Shown here: positions 1-11,400 of the stretch, piece by piece
How positions within the stretch are numbered: the stretch's first letter is position 1
Layout of the letters: the number at the start of each line of letters is the position of its first letter
Source of the DNA: Branchinecta lynchi
Lineage: Eukaryota; Arthropoda; Branchiopoda; Anostraca; Branchinectidae
Direction: 5' to 3'
Length of the DNA: 64,000 nucleotides
NCBI GenBank assembly: GCA_023053575.1
Contig: JAKZAP010000008.1
Coordinates: forward strand, 2,257,001-2,321,000
The notes under the pieces: model-generated
Database searches by the model: none
Told to the model about the DNA's origin: nothing
Seen by the model: the letters and a program-made list of their open reading frames with translations, nothing else
Made by a program: the position numbers and the translations under genes

Positions 1-1751
1 ATCGAGTCTAAAATCCAAATCATCAAGGCGATGGATTGAACATAACTATTTGATTATTAAAGAATGGTATCTCGCACTTCTTTGGAAGAGCTAAGCATTG
101 TACTGTTTATGAAGAAAATCAAGGATTCTTCATGAGTGTGCAATTTACCGTGGTCTTGACGATGAAAATCATCGTCATTAAATAAAATTAAAACTTTTTT
201 CAGTTTTTCTACAAGCATGAAGCGGCAATGTCAGGGGTTGCAGCTCAGGGTTGGGAGGGTCCGAACTTGGATGTGAGAACGAGAGCCTGTAGACCCAATC
301 TTCGGACAACCCACTACAGCAGCCCTCACACTTTTTCGACCCGTCCTCGGGGGAAATCGATCCTCATTTGACGGTTGACCGATTTGTGACGAGCACTGAC
401 CGAAACAAAAATCACATACATATTGTCAAGTACTCTAACTTTGTCACTGCGGGCTATTTCTGGAACAGCAGACAGGCAGTAGCATCCTCGGATTTGGCGC
501 CATCTATTGAGCGAATTGGTTTTCTTCTTTGTGATAACGTAGCGCTGTGAAACCCGATGAAGAGAAAGAAGAAATATCTGTGATCAATTAAAAAAGTTTT
601 ACCTTATATTCAGGGATAGGAATAAACCTGGGAATAAATTAAAAAATTTTGTTTGTTAGATAGATCAAATGGGCACGCCATCAGGCTTGTATGGAATTCT
701 AATACAACTTAGTTTAGACCTATGAATAATCCTGCCTGCAGTAAACAACAACCAAAAAACTTGCATCACTAACCAAGACTAGCATCCACTTCATCATCTG
801 ACTGAATAGTCGGCTGATTATCCATAGTACACTAGACTCTTGTGTGGTTGTCCTTCAGGCTTACAAAAAAAGAAATATCAAATAGAAGCTTTGTTGTTGT
901 TGTTTTTAAAAAACAGGATCAGCGTCAGTGTTGTCACTTAGAGTTATCCCTGACGGAACGTACGAAGGGAAAATATTCAGATTTGTTCAAAAGTTTCAAA
1001 TTTTTACAAGCATTTAGCCCAAAGGGACCGACGACAACGTTGGACCCAGTGGCTCTACATTTTTGGATTGGAACAATGGAAAAGTTTTTTTTTTATCAGT
1101 TTTTGTACAAAACTTGTCAGCGTTTAGGATCATTACTTTTGGAAGATTTTACCCTTTCATGGGGTGGGGGTAGTCCCCGAAGCCCGAAGATTTCGGCGCG
1201 CCGCCGTTGGGATTGGCGGCGGCGGCCCGCCGGTAAAATTCTGACGCCGTGTATTTTTAAGGGATATGTATCAGATTCTCTGTTCGTTGAGCTTTCGAGT
1301 TTTGCTCATCAGCAAGTGCACTCACAGGAAAGTCTTCGATTGTAGCGACAGCAGAAGAATGACCATTTCTACTAAAAATTGTATGTTGGCTCCAAACCGT
1401 GTAAACAAAGTGCCAAATAGCGTTTGTGCTGCCTGTCGGTTCGTCATTCTGTCCAACTTTTGCTAGTTCAGGCACTTCCGGACAAGGTAGGACGGTGACA
1501 CTTGTGATTCCATCTGGATGGTAGCGTAGTTTCACTGAACGTTACCAAACTCTTGAAAACCTCGATTGCTGGAGCATTCCAAATTCTCTAGAAATCGCCT
1601 CGATTATTAGAGATTCCTCGGTCGAACAAATTTTATTTATAGTACCACAGCATGTAGCTTATATATCCAAGGACTGTATGGCACTTTCAGCCTTCGACTG
1701 AAGCACCACGTAGCGACCATGATGTCTCTCCGTCGGTTCGTCTATCCCTAA
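1..1751. other. Region with no recognised gene
   Basis: I see no convincing coding exon, RNA gene or repeat boundary here. The open frames are short, and the longest (842-1345, plus) has low-complexity translation with no family resemblance. The stretch is upstream of ARPC1 and could hold promoter or 5' UTR sequence, but nothing in it shows this. Confidence 0.5.
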
Positions 1752-2181
1752 ATGCATATTCTCGCCGTTCCCCGAGGACTCCTTGGGGACTCGGAGGGAA
1801 CGGCGAGAATAGAGGGAGTCACAGGGGAGTCACTCCACGCGGACTCCGCGTCCGGAAAACAACGAGAACACGGGGAATGCTTCCAAAATGAATTTTCTTC
1901 TTACATTAAAGATGATGTTGACGAAATTAGTCTGGATCCACTTTATTTTTGGTTTCGTTTATACTGATTGTTTTTAATTAATTTTACATTGCACCAATAC
2001 CTGACAAAAATTGATTCCCCTACGAATCTGAAAGGGAGTCCTTTCTGATGGTGGTGATGAAAGCTGGAGCATTCCCTGTCCGTGGGGACTCGCGAGAATA
2101 CGGGGAGTGAATCCCCGGGACAAACAAAAACGCCGGGACTCCTCAAGTGGAGTCCTCGGGGAACGGCAAGAATACGCCTTA
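1752..2181 (+). mobile_element. MITE, family 'CTCGCCGTTCCCCGAGGA', copy 1
   Basis: About 430 bp bounded by inverted repeats. The left end carries CTCGCCGTTCCCCGAGGACT and the right end its near-complement before GAATACGCCTTA. The interior has shared landmarks seen in four other copies: a GGATCCACTTTATTTTTGG block, a GGGAGTCCTTT block and a CGGGACAAACAAAAACGC block. There is no coding capacity, so it is a non-autonomous DNA element. The superfamily is not determined because no clean target duplication can be fixed. Confidence 0.75.
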
Positions 2182-2224
2182 TGTCTAATTTTGCTAGTCC
2201 CGGCATTTCCATATAAGCTAGTAC

Positions 2225-2440
2225 TATGAAGGACTATGAAGGATCCGACTGATACGCAATGAAATCTTATTTTCCGGATCCAACCATTCGTGAGTGGGTG
2301 GATGGAGGGGGAATACAGGACCTTGTGACCTGCGTGCAGCGCAAAAACGGTCACGGGTCCTAGACAGCCGGGATTTGAACTTAGGACCTTCGGCTTTCAA
2401 GGCAACTGCTCTGCCACTGAGGTACAGAGGGGCCTTGAAC
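2225..2440 (-). mobile_element. tRNA-derived SINE-like element
   Basis: Read on the minus strand, about 2434 down to 2360 resembles a tRNA: an A-box-like stretch (TACCTCAGTGGCAGAGC, about 2408-2424) and a B-box (GTTCAAATCCC, about 2369-2380) with tRNA-like spacing. The acceptor stem does not pair well, so this looks like the RNA polymerase III head of a SINE and not a working tRNA gene. The body runs on toward about 2225. The exact ends are uncertain. Confidence 0.55.
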
Positions 2441-2600
2441 TTGCGTTTGCAAACCACTATAATGGTTACGAAGAAGCAGGGCGAAGGAACAGTGATCCCG
2501 CCGAAAATAAATCTATCTAAGCACTTCACATGCCCTTGTCACAGGTTTAGATAGTATAGATGGAATTTTACACGAGGGAATTGTCCTGTGACAAAAGGTG

Positions 2601-2904
2601 GATGCTTGCCGTTCCCCGAGGAGTCGCACTCGGCTTACGGAAAACAACGAGAACACAGGGAATGCTTCTAAACCAGATTTTGATTAAAAAAAAAAGAAAA
2701 GATGCAGCTGACGAAATTAATCTGGATCCATTTTATTTTTGGATTTTAACACCAGCAAAACCTGATTCCCCTACTAATCAGAAAGGGAGCCCTTTTTAAT
2801 GATGGTGAGGATAATGTCCAATACGGGGAGTGAGTCCCTGGGACAAACAAAAACGCAGGGACTCCTCAAAAGGAGTCCTCAGGAAAGGAGGAGAGTAAGC
2901 CTAA
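2601..2904 (+). mobile_element. MITE, family 'CTCGCCGTTCCCCGAGGA', copy 2 (diverged)
   Basis: A shorter, diverged copy of the element at 1752-2181. It starts with TTGCCGTTCCCCGAGGAGTC, keeps the GGATCCATTTTATTTTTGG and CGGGAGTGAGTCC-like landmarks, and ends in a degraded inverted repeat near GGAGTCCTCAGG. Confidence 0.65.
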
Positions 2905-4044
2905 ACAAAGCAGCTCATTTTTCACGGTAAAGTAGCTTGAGTAGTATTCCGTCTATGTAGTATCTGGTTGCATCCGGTCGAGAACTCAAACGGCACATCC
3001 GGGTCCATTGGCATGTGTGCCTTCCAAGTTTCTCACTCTCTTTTTTTGGTCCCCATGCGCATCAAACATTTCTGGAACCTCTTTCTACCCCCACCATGTC
3101 CACATGCGATTTTTGACACGTAAACATCATATCTAGGGAATTTGCTCCTATCACCCACAGGTCACTCGAATGGTAGCCCTTCCGAATTTTGGACCCGTTA
3201 CCTTTGCAAAATCCAAGTTTCATCACATTCATTCAGTTCACCTGGTTTCTACGCATGTTACCGAGCCTCTCCTTCCATCCCACACCATGGTCGGATGCAA
3301 TTCGGGCACGCAAATGGTTCATCTAAGGCACTTAACTACTGAATAATTTGCCCTTGATTCGTAAAATTCTAGGAGACACACATCTACCCCCGACGAGACC
3401 GGATCCGGTCTCAACCTCAATATAACATATCTAGGTTCCATGACCTTTGGGTTCACCGATTACGTGGCCCCCCCCCCCCCTCAAGGGCCTCAAGTCGGAC
3501 GTGATTCGAAAATTTTATGTCGCATCTGAAGCAACCACCAAATTTCTCCCGAACCGAAGTACTTCCGAAAATTTTGAGGCAGGCCCCTGCCAGCTCCCCC
3601 GCACCAAGGTTATATTCAGCCCGACTTAAGAAATCACACATCTGAGCCCCATAACCTTTGTACCGTCCAAGTTTCATCCCAATCCCTATATTCCTTTGCA
3701 AAGAATGTGTTCACATGTTCCAAGTATGGAATCCTTATATTCCATCGCAACATCACAAAATTCCCGGAGTCCCCCTCGCCCCCGTGGTCGGATGTGATTC
3801 GGCCTTATAAATGGAAGATCGCTCTGCTCCTCAGAGTCGGGTCACAAGTTTTCGTACTCCCCCTCCCTCCACCGCCACATGAACGGATAGATTTAATCCG
3901 GCAAAACACTGTTTCGCTGAGCATTTAAGCATATGAAGTGTCATCGTCTTTAGCTTACGTGGAGTGGATATACCCAAAAGTGAGACAGATGGATCACCGT
4001 TTCGATCGCTATATGGCACTTGAACCGAACTGCAAGCAGAGGCG
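2905..4044 (+). repeat. Degenerate 'ccaagtttcatc' repeat segment
   Basis: No gene seen. Several phrases (CCAAGTTTCATC, CTCCCCC-rich stretches, 'gatccggtc', 'ggtcggatg') are diverged forms of the unit that forms the large array at 40815-43640. This looks like an older copy of that repeat class. A C10 run lies near 3471-3480. Confidence 0.45.
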
Positions 4045-5110
4045 TTACTTGCCAAAATGTTTGGGGGGGGGACGAGGCATTTACCGATTGGCTGGTAATT
4101 TTTATAGCTTGTTCACACGGGGCTGAAACAGCGGCCGATTCTCGATCAGCGGCTGATTTACGCGCGTAAATAGCGGTTGAAAAAAATCCAAAAATCAGCC
4201 GCTGATTTTCCAAATAGGCGCTTATTTTCGTCGCGGTCACCGATCGGGATAAAGTAAATCCTTTGGAATGTGACCTTTGAAGACTCGAGGGACAGTAAAC
4301 AGACTGTAATTAGGGGAATTAGTCCAGATTAGAGAGTTTTAGGTCAATCCAGTTCAAATTCTGTCAGAGCAATGTGAACATAACATGATTTTTACATTGA
4401 GCATACAAGGAGGATTTTGAAAAAAAGGTAGAATCATTTTCTAATTTCAATAGCGTTTTTTCTGTTTGTCTGATACTTTTTTCAATGTTTTTCTTAGATA
4501 AAACAATAATTTGAATAATTTTCCCATTCAACCTTCACTGAAAAGTGAACACTAAATGATTGCATTGTATTCTCGTATTATTTATATCTATTATTAGTTA
4601 TATTTGATGTTCAGTTTCGAAAACAAAAGTATTTAAATTAACTGTATTTGCTTTTTAACTTGAAATTTAGCGATTCGCCTGAAATCTGTCAATATTCAAT
4701 TTGTGTTTTTATCTACTCTAAAGACTACAAATCAAATATATTTGACTTCGACAAACTCACAAGATGTTTGTGTTAATTTTCTATATTTTGTTACAAACAA
4801 AAAGAATATTCGGAATTAGGTTTTTCTTTTTAATTTTCCCGTCAACCCCAAACAGTGATCTGTCGTCTGAACAGATCAGCCGCTGTTTACGCGCTTATTT
4901 CAGTCCCGTGTGAACAAGCTATTACCGACTTTTTCTGCAGAAAAAACAACTGGTTTCACCAATAAAAATAACATTTTTGAAAAAAATTGACTGATTTTCC
5001 GAAAAATCCACTGATTTTCGGAAAAACCGACTATTTTGACGAAAAATCGACCAATTTTCAGAAAAACCGACTGTTTTCCTGGCAAAAAATCAACTGTTTT
5101 GAAAAACCTC
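4045..5110 (+). repeat. Dispersed 'poly-G/ACAAGG-ACCGACTGGCTGG' repeat, split by a MITE
   Basis: The left part (4045-4104) has a G run followed by a GGCATTTACCGATTGGCTGG-like block. The right part (4922-5110) has the short 'gaaaaaccgactgtttt' units typical of this family. Related uninterrupted copies occur at about 8997-9235 and 40592-40770. The 4105-4921 MITE separates the halves and duplicates TTA, so the other copies serve as the empty site. Confidence 0.7.
4105..4921. mobile_element. PIF/Harbinger-like MITE with TTA target duplication
   Basis: Ends are inverted repeats of about 24 bp starting TAGCTTGTTCACACGGG. TTA flanks both sides (4102-4104 and 4922-4924), and uninterrupted copies of the host repeat at 8997 and 40592 show a single TTA at this site. 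A 3-bp TTA/TAA duplication is characteristic of PIF/Harbinger transposons. Subterminal CAGCGGCTGATTT motifs occur at both ends. It has no open reading frame, so it would be mobilised in trans. Confidence 0.75.
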
Positions 5111-5124
5111 CAACTGATTGTGGC

Positions 5125-5921
5125 AACGCCGTGCTTACGCGCGTAAATAGCGGTTGAAAAAATTCCAAAAATCAGCCGCTGATTTTACAAATAGGCGCTT
5201 ATTTTCTTCGCGGTCACCGATTGGGGTAAACTAAATCCTTTGGAATGTGACCTTTGATGACTCTAGGGACAGTAAACAGAATGTAATTAGGGGAACTAGT
5301 CAAGCTTGGCGAGTTTTAGGTCAATCCAGTTCAGATTCTGTCAGAGCAATGTGAACACAACATGATTTTTACATTGAGCATACAAGGATTACTAAATGAT
5401 CTCGAAAAAAAAGGTAGAATAATTTTCTAATTACAACAGCATATGTTCTGTTTATGTCTAACATTTATTTTTGTTGTTTTCTTTAAAAAAAATAATAATT
5501 TGAGTAACTTTTCCATTCAACCTTCACTGAAAAGTAACTGAACAACACTAACTGATTGCATTCTGTTCTCGTTTTATTTGTATTTATTATTAATTGTATT
5601 GTGCGTTCTCATTTAAAAACAAAAATTTTAAATGAATTTTATTTGCTTTTGAACTTAAAATTGCCGAGTCGCCTAAAATCTGTCAATATTCATTTTGTGA
5701 CTTTTTCCTAGTCCAAAAGACAACAAGTCAACTATGTTTGACTTAGACTAACTCACAAGATGTTTTTGTTAATTTTATATATTTTGTTACAAACAAAAAG
5801 AATATTCGGAATTAGGTTTTTCTTTTTAATTCTCCCGTCAACCCCCAAAAGTTGATTTGTCGTCTGAACAGATCAGCCGCTGTTTCCGCGCTTTATTTCG
5901 GTCCCGTCTGAACAAGCTATA
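5125..5921. mobile_element. Second, left-truncated copy of the TTA-type MITE
   Basis: Closely follows the copy at 4105-4921 from the 'cgcgtaaatagcggttgaaaa' block (split here by position) through to the terminal GAACAAGCTA. The left terminal repeat and the first few dozen bases are missing. Numerous substitutions and small indels separate the two copies. They lie about 200 bp apart in the same orientation. Confidence 0.75.
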
Positions 5922-6063
5922 TGAAAGCAAATTGCACAGTTCAGCAGTCTTTCTCGAGACTTGAATTCACAGAGGAAAAAGAAGATAATTAAGCAAACTA
6001 TCTGAAATTTTTACCCCACCCAAAGATTCTGTAGGCTAGTTCCTGTTGACTGACCAGAGTCCA

Positions 6064-7207
6064 GGAACTGTTTAAGGTAAAGTGGAATAATGGAGGAATA
6101 AGTTTGTTTACCTTAAATTACCTTAAATCGCACTTCCAGCGAGATAAGGTGGTGTTAGCCTCCTGTAGAGTCTCTCGCTGGTTGGCGGCTTGATTGTCAG
6201 ATCGTTGTTGTCACATCGGCTCACTGGCACTCCAGTGTAGCCGGCATTGATTGGTTGATAAATCTTGTTGTCACATCGGCTCACTGGAATCCCAGTGCAG
6301 CCGACATTCAGCATTTCACCAGTCCTCGTCCACGCCTTTCTTGAAGCCATCCAGGGTAGCAGCGTTGATAGTTTTTTCGGAAAGGCTGTTCCAGAGTGGA
6401 ACACTCCGTACAGAGAAAAAAACTGTGCCGCTCGCGTCGTTTACAGCTGGTCAGTTGGAGCTTCTTGGAATGGCCTCTCGTCGACTTTGATTGGGAGCTC
6501 TCGAATACCCCAGGAATAATGTCGGAGTCTAACAGCTTTTTTACCATCAGGAAGTCGCCGTGTTTACGTCGATACGAGAGGCTGGGAAGCTTCAGTACCC
6601 TCAACCGTTCGTGGTATTCAAGGGCTTTTAATTGTGGTGACATCTTAGTGGCTCTTCTTTGCACTCCCTCTAGGGCTTTGGCATCCATTTTGTGGTGGGG
6701 TGATGCAACAATCATGCCGTACTCAAGGTGGGGTCTCACAAGCGCAGTATAAAGCTTCTTAATGATCACAGGCTTCCTAGAGGTGATGGTCCTTTTGACA
6801 AGTCCAAGTGCTCTGTTTCCTTTAGCAACTTGGTGGCGAGTGTGGGGATGAAATTTAAACTGGTTGTCAATTGTGACACCCAGGTCCCTTTCCTCCTCCA
6901 CACTTTCTAGGTCAATGTGGTTTTTGGATCCATTCGACATGGTGTACGTATGTTGAGGGTTCTTAGGTCCAAGGTGAAGTACTTTACACTTCGCAGCATT
7001 GAACTCCAAAAGCCACAGAGATGACCAGTTGGAAAGAGCATCAAGGTCAGCTTGCAGTTCAGATGTTTGTTTGTTGTTGGCAACAGGACCGAAGAGTTTT
7101 GAGTCATCAGCAAAGAGTGTAAGGGTGTTATGTACAACAGAGGGACAATCATTTATATAGATGCTGAATAATGTTGGCCCAAGCTTGGTGCCTTGAGGAA
7201 CCATTAC
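6064..7207 (-). mobile_element. 5'-truncated LINE fragment with reverse transcriptase
   Basis: Minus-strand open frame 6308-7204 (298 codons) begins inside a reverse transcriptase at VPQGTKLGPTLFSIYIND. It then shows FADDSKLF (catalytic ADD), the WLLEFNAAKCKVLHLG region, DLGVTID, and a C-terminal YRRKHGDFLMVKKLL segment. This is the layout of CR1/Jockey-type non-LTR retrotransposons. The endonuclease and the first half of the RT are absent, so it is a dead 5'-truncated insertion. The 3' part holds a duplicated block of about 64 bp (about 6204-6250 and 6268-6310) and ends near 6064-6128 with repeated TTTAAGGTAA units. Confidence 0.85.
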
Positions 7208-7341
7208 TTTTACAGTTACAGCATTCTGCTACATATGCAGTACATAGCCTATGCAGTTCATAGTAGACTCGGGTAGACTGGATGGTCTTGAAATATGCTG
7301 TTTCAGTTTCAAAACTCCTTTTCTTTCTACTCTATGGTGGC

Positions 7342-7718
7342 TAGTGTTGGGCGATATTCAATATAGATAAAGATATATTGATATATCGGACCAAATATAG
7401 ATATCGAATATCGAAACGTAAATATCGATATCGAAAACGATATTTTTTCATTCATAATTATTGTAAAGAATAGCCTACAACATAACCTACATTTATACAT
7501 TGGAAACTGGAGGCATATGTTTTCCGAAATTCAGTTCTTATTATTTCGGAGTTTGAGATGATGCAAGATGCTGTTTAATGACAATTTCGTTAGTAAATTT
7601 TGGCGAAACAAGACGTATCCTGTAGAGAAACATACTAAAGAAATATCGCTATCGATATATCGAATATCGAAAGTGAAAATATCGATATATCGAAAAATCC
7701 AAAGATCGCCCAACACTA
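7342..7718. mobile_element. hAT-like MITE with 8-bp target duplication
   Basis: A 377-bp element with inverted ends TAGTGTTGGGCGAT. The interior is rich in ATCGAT/ATATCGA repeats. It is flanked by ATGGTGGC (7334-7341) and ATGGTAGC (7719-7726), a 7-of-8 match consistent with a slightly mutated 8-bp hAT duplication. It is non-coding. Confidence 0.8.
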
Positions 7719-8406
7719 ATGGTAGCTTCAAACATTTGCTTCCACAGAAGTGGTAAACACCGACAAACACACAAAACTTCAAATACGATCTAATGATCAT
7801 TAATCATTAGACTAATAATTAGATAGTACTAATCTAAGACTTATTGGAATTTCATACAGATCTTACATCACTCAAGTTTGGTGTTGTGGGTTTGAGAAGC
7901 TAGCATTAATTAGACAGTTTGATAAATGTTTATAAATGTACACCATCTTGTGCCTCACTTGCCACTCAGCCTCGAGCTTCAGACTCAGCCAAGACTCAGC
8001 TCTGTATACTGTATATGAATTAAATAAAAAAATATTTACAGATTGCAGTTTCTGACTCCATTGCCTGACAGACATTAAATAGTTTAAATAGTTGTGATGC
8101 CTAGCCTAACGAAAAGTTGTTATATATGCAGATTTTGAATTTTTTATAGTTTCTTGCCTTCAAGATCATCTAACAAAGAGGGTGGTTTTGTGGGTGTCAA
8201 CTGAATGTCAGCCGATTATCCAAGGATTGTGACATCACATCTGGTTACATGAGAATTTAATATTTTCTGTTTCAAAACCTTTTTATTGTGCCTTGAATGG
8301 CTTCCTACATTGGGAATGGGTTCGGTTTGGCTAGACTGTCTCAGGTTCCATTTTCTGTGTAGTTATTTTTACTGTATTATGAACTTCAAACCATTTATTC
8401 TTTTAG
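7719..8406. other. Sequence directly upstream of ARPC1 coding exon 1
   Basis: No coding exon or repeat boundary is recognised. The last bases (TTTATTCTTTTAG, ending at 8406) read as a 3' splice site just before the start codon. The 5' UTR is therefore probably split, and a noncoding first exon should lie somewhere upstream; I cannot locate it. Confidence 0.5.
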
Positions 8407-11400
8407 AATGGCAGAACCGTACAGTTTTGGAATTGACCCTATTACTTGCCATGCATGGAACAAGAACCGCACCAGTAAGTTGCAGTTACCTATCTTTATT
8501 TAAAACATATACAGACGAGCATGTTCTGTTATTAGAGATGGACCTGCTAAGAATTATGTTTTCTTTGTTGTAGAATTTGTCTTTGTGTATGGACATGTTG
8601 TCTCTATCATTAGTTGCGTTTTTGCTGATACCATGGTATCTGTTACCACGGTCTAAAGTCATTTTTGCAGTTATCGTGGTAACAAATATTCAGATACTAC
8701 GGTCCGACCGTGGTAACTGCTCGTGGTATCTGAAAAGTCATCTCACTTTCATCAAATTTTGTCAGATTCATGAGAAAGAAGTTTAGCACTTAATGATGTA
8801 ACTGGATATCTGTTTTTTCTTTTGGGATGACTTCGAAAAGTGCAATTTTGGCAATAATCATTTTTGCTGAGCACCGTGTATCAGATACTACGATAACTGC
8901 AAAAACGACTAATTGCAGATCAGTTACCGTGGTAACAGATACCATGGTATCAGCAAAAACAACTATTATTTTGTTAATGGTTGTAACCAGAGCCAAAATG
9001 TTTTTTTTTGTTGGGGGGGGGACAAGGTATTTACCGACTGGCTGGTCATTTTTACCAACTATTTTTGCAGATAAAAACCACTAGGCTATTATTGAGAAAG
9101 AACGACTATGTTGAAGAAAAATCGGCTGATTTTAAGATCAAGACCAAAGGTGTCGATGGGATCCCAAAAATCGAATATTTGATTCAGACAATCGGGTCTT
9201 GTCTTCGCATCCAGTCTTTGCCAGGCTAATGATCAGAGAAAACCAAGTTCAGATATACCTCTATAGGCCATATCTATTTTGACGATACTGACAGAGACTA
9301 ACCTGCTTTACTTCTGCCAAGTTTCTGATTTCGCCCAAAAGTCCAGCAAAAAAAGAAAATTCAGAAACAAATCCATCGTAGCCCCTTATCCCTAAGTTTG
9401 ACTTAAAAAAAAATTCCGGTTACAACCGGATTCCGGACTAATTATATGTCCGGGTAAAAAATGATTGTCATATACAGACTCAGCCTCTCTTCTTACCCCC
9501 TAATCTGGTTTCCGGTTTTGGCCGGATTCCGGGCGAACTAGTTGTCCGGCGACAAAATGGTTTTCACAATCGTGTTCAGCATGTCTTTTCACCCCTCATT
9601 CGAATATTTAATCAACTTCAAATGAAACTTTTACTTTTAACCAACTTTCCGGTTTTCACCGGATTCCGGACGAACTACTTGTTCGGCGAGAAAATGGTTT
9701 TCACCACCGTGTTCAGAATGTCTTCTTACCTCTAAATCGACCACTTAATTAACTTCAAATAAATCTTTTACTTTTAACCATTTTCCTGTTTTTTGCCGGA
9801 TTCCGGACGAACTGCTTGTCCGGCGAGAAAACGGTTTTCACTATCGTGCTCAGCATGCCTTCCTACCCCACAATCGAATATCACATTAGCTGTTTAAAAA
9901 TATTCTGTTTGTCCCTTAATTTGAACCCCCCCCCCACCCCTAAATGCAGAGCTACATAGCCCATCTACGAACTTGACATTACCCTTGATCCAGTGAATCC
10001 TCACACCAAGTTTCATCAAAATATCTCATTCTCTTCGAGAGTTATCGTGCTCACAGACAGACGGACAAACGGACATTTTTGCGATGTCATAGGTATCCCT
10101 CCACTTACTGGTTTAACAAAAAATTGACTGTTTCCAAGAAAAAAACCAACTGTTTTTACGAAAAGCCGCGGCGCTTCGCGCCGACTCGGCTATTTTTTTT
10201 ACCGACCCTCCGACAACATTCGAGAGGGGGGGGGGGGGGCATCCCCCTCCCCCCCTAGTCGTGACGCCCCTGATTATAACGCTAGGATTTGCGTCCTGTC
10301 TTTTAAATTTCAGGGAGAATTACTTTAAATAACTGTTCAGAGTAAAACAAAGACTTTCAGTCATTGTTGACCACGTCTTGTGAAGATCAACCTATCCTAT
10401 TTTCCGAAAAATAGCTATTTCTTTAACATAGTGTTATGTTGCATGAAAAGACAAAAAGGTTGTGAGGTAAGTATTCTATGCAAACTTGACTGACAACACT
10501 AGCCTAAACACAAAGATGCATATCCTTGTATTAATGTGAATGAACTTCGGACAATGCAGTATGACCGTCTTCTTGTCTGTAAGATCCCGATCCAAACTGC
10601 ATTATAAACATAGAAATACCAAACTGAAAGCTTACTGTTGTTGAGGTTGAAAAGCTTACAGACATGAATGACACTAGGTATGCATTGTTCATAATGTTCT
10701 TTATATTTTTCAGAGCTTGCCGTGTCTCCAAACTCCTCAGAAGTTCATATTTATGAGAAAAGTGGTGCAGAGTGGAAGCTAGCACATGTTTTGAAGGAAC
10801 ACGATCTCAGAGTCACTGGTATAGACTGGGCACCCAATACAGACAGGATTGTTACTTGCTCAGCTGTAAGTTGAATTTTCCGCAAAACTGTATGAAAATG
10901 GACCAGAAGAATGTCTGTCTTTTTTTCCAGGGCCATTATTACTATTTGGGGGGTAGACCAGTCTACCACAAATCCCTGATTTTTGGATACCCTATGCCAA
11001 ACGCCGGATATGTCTAGCGTTTGGTATACCCTATGCCTAACGCTGGATACGCTATGCCAGGTGCTGGGTACTGTAACCCAGTAAAATATTGATGATTTGA
11101 GTGAAGCTAAAAAATCGACCAATCAGAACTCCTTTCTATTGAGGTAGGTCAGGGTTAGGTTACCAACAGGTATCCAGCGTTTGGCATAGGGTATCCAGCG
11201 TTAGGCATAGGCTATGCTAAATGCTAGATATACCCAGCGTTTGGCATAGGGTATCCAAAAATCAGGGATTTGTGGTAGACTGGGGTAGACCATATCTTGT
11301 CAAAACTAAGGCCACATTGGTCTCATTGACTCATTCCCACAAATTGAAGAACCATCACTTTTCTGGGTTTAGGATTTGTCCAGTCTTCCTTGTCAGTTGA

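Noticed and set aside
842..1345. 167-codon plus-strand open frame upstream of ARPC1
   Set aside because: Low-complexity, no recognisable domain, no splice or promoter context, and overlapped by an equally long frame on the other strand.
2345..2440. Possible functional tRNA gene
   Set aside because: A and B boxes are present but the acceptor and anticodon stems do not pair properly; it is embedded in a longer SINE-like body.
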